Part shown: in pieces, positions 63,946 through 64,000 of the stretch
Numbering within the stretch: the stretch's first letter is position 1
Layout of the letters: every line of letters starts with the position of its first letter
Origin: Bacillota bacterium
GTDB lineage: Bacteria; Bacillota; Clostridia; Saccharofermentanales; Fastidiosipilaceae
DNA length: 64,000 bases
Direction of reading: 5' to 3'
Assembly: GCA_030057555.1 (NCBI GenBank)
Contig: JASGUU010000044.1
Location: forward strand, 124,001 to 188,000
Translations under genes and position numbers: made by a program
Notes under the pieces: model-generated
What the model was told of the DNA's origin: nothing
The model's database searches: none
What the model saw: the letters and a program-made list of their open reading frames with translations, nothing else

Positions 63946-64000
63946 GGGTCTATAGCTCAGCTGGATAGAGCAACAGCCTTCTAAGCTGTGGGTCGCAGGT
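63946..64000 (+). tRNA. tRNA-Arg (TCT), cut by window edge
   Basis: The 5' part GGGTCTATAGCTCAGCTGG, the D arm and an anticodon loop CTTCTAA with TCT are present; the 3' acceptor strand lies beyond the window. Confidence 0.88.

Overview
The window is a G+C-rich bacterial chromosome segment from a low-copy housekeeping region of a Firmicutes, most likely Clostridia, organism. Supporting markers are RNase Y, the Asp23/AmaP/DUF2273 trio, a PgpH-type HD phosphodiesterase, YqeG, a T-box leader, a sortase, an XPD-like helicase with a nuclease domain, and the conserved order nusB-xseA-xseB-ispA-dxs-nadK-argR-recN. Most genes lie on the minus strand in tightly overlapping operons. The exceptions on the plus strand are argGH, the sortase, trpXYZ, the helicase, an RluA paralogue, lysC and the tRNAs.

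Layout. 1-5921 (minus): start of dnaE, then pgm, uvrB and htpG. 6098-8769 (plus): promoter and argG-argH. 8811-13546: bidirectional terminator, an orphan BlaI-type repressor, 5-formyl-THF cyclo-ligase, a sortase and glycogen phosphorylase. 13547-14917: a long spacer with five 71-bp palindromic repeats, then tRNA(CAT), tRNA-Tyr and a terminator. 14980-18177: a tryptophan-type T-box riboswitch driving a trpXYZ ABC transporter. 18185-20882: tRNA-Leu and the helicase. 20858-29575 (minus): lspA-rluD and DUF881-DUF881 genes, then phoH-pgpH-(ybeY-era fusion)-recO. 29545-34018: an oligopeptide-type binding lipoprotein, RNase Y and a divergent RluA. 34019-42583: an A+T-richer accessory island holding a 1,679-residue secreted B-repeat protein between two decayed copies of the same transposase. 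42584-54315 (minus): yqeG, an M24 peptidase, efp, asp23, amaP, DUF2273, nusB, xseA, xseB, ispA, dxs, nadK, argR, recN. 54446-55920: lysC. 55974-56130: a second locus of the 71-bp repeats in inverse orientation. 56414-62644 (minus): a type II topoisomerase pair and a membrane-anchored deacetylase-like protein. 63058-64000: a small lipoprotein, tRNA-Gly and the start of tRNA-Arg.

The genes work together in RNA maturation and ribosome assembly (RNase Y, YbeY-Era, PhoH, RluA/RluD, YqeG, NusB, EF-P), DNA repair and topology (UvrB, RecO, RecN, XseAB, XPD-like helicase, ParCE), isoprenoid synthesis (Dxs, IspA), and arginine, tryptophan and lysine supply (ArgGH with ArgR, TrpXYZ with T-box, LysC). 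Positions where Bacillus carries spoIIIA, yqfCD and spoIVB-spo0A hold no sporulation genes, which suggests an asporogenous lineage.

The most unusual points are the dispersed 71-bp palindromic tandem repeats, the YbeY-Era fusion, apparent AUU and CUG start codons for rny and yqeG, a deacetylase homologue that has lost its metal-binding histidines, and the transposase-flanked B-repeat gene.
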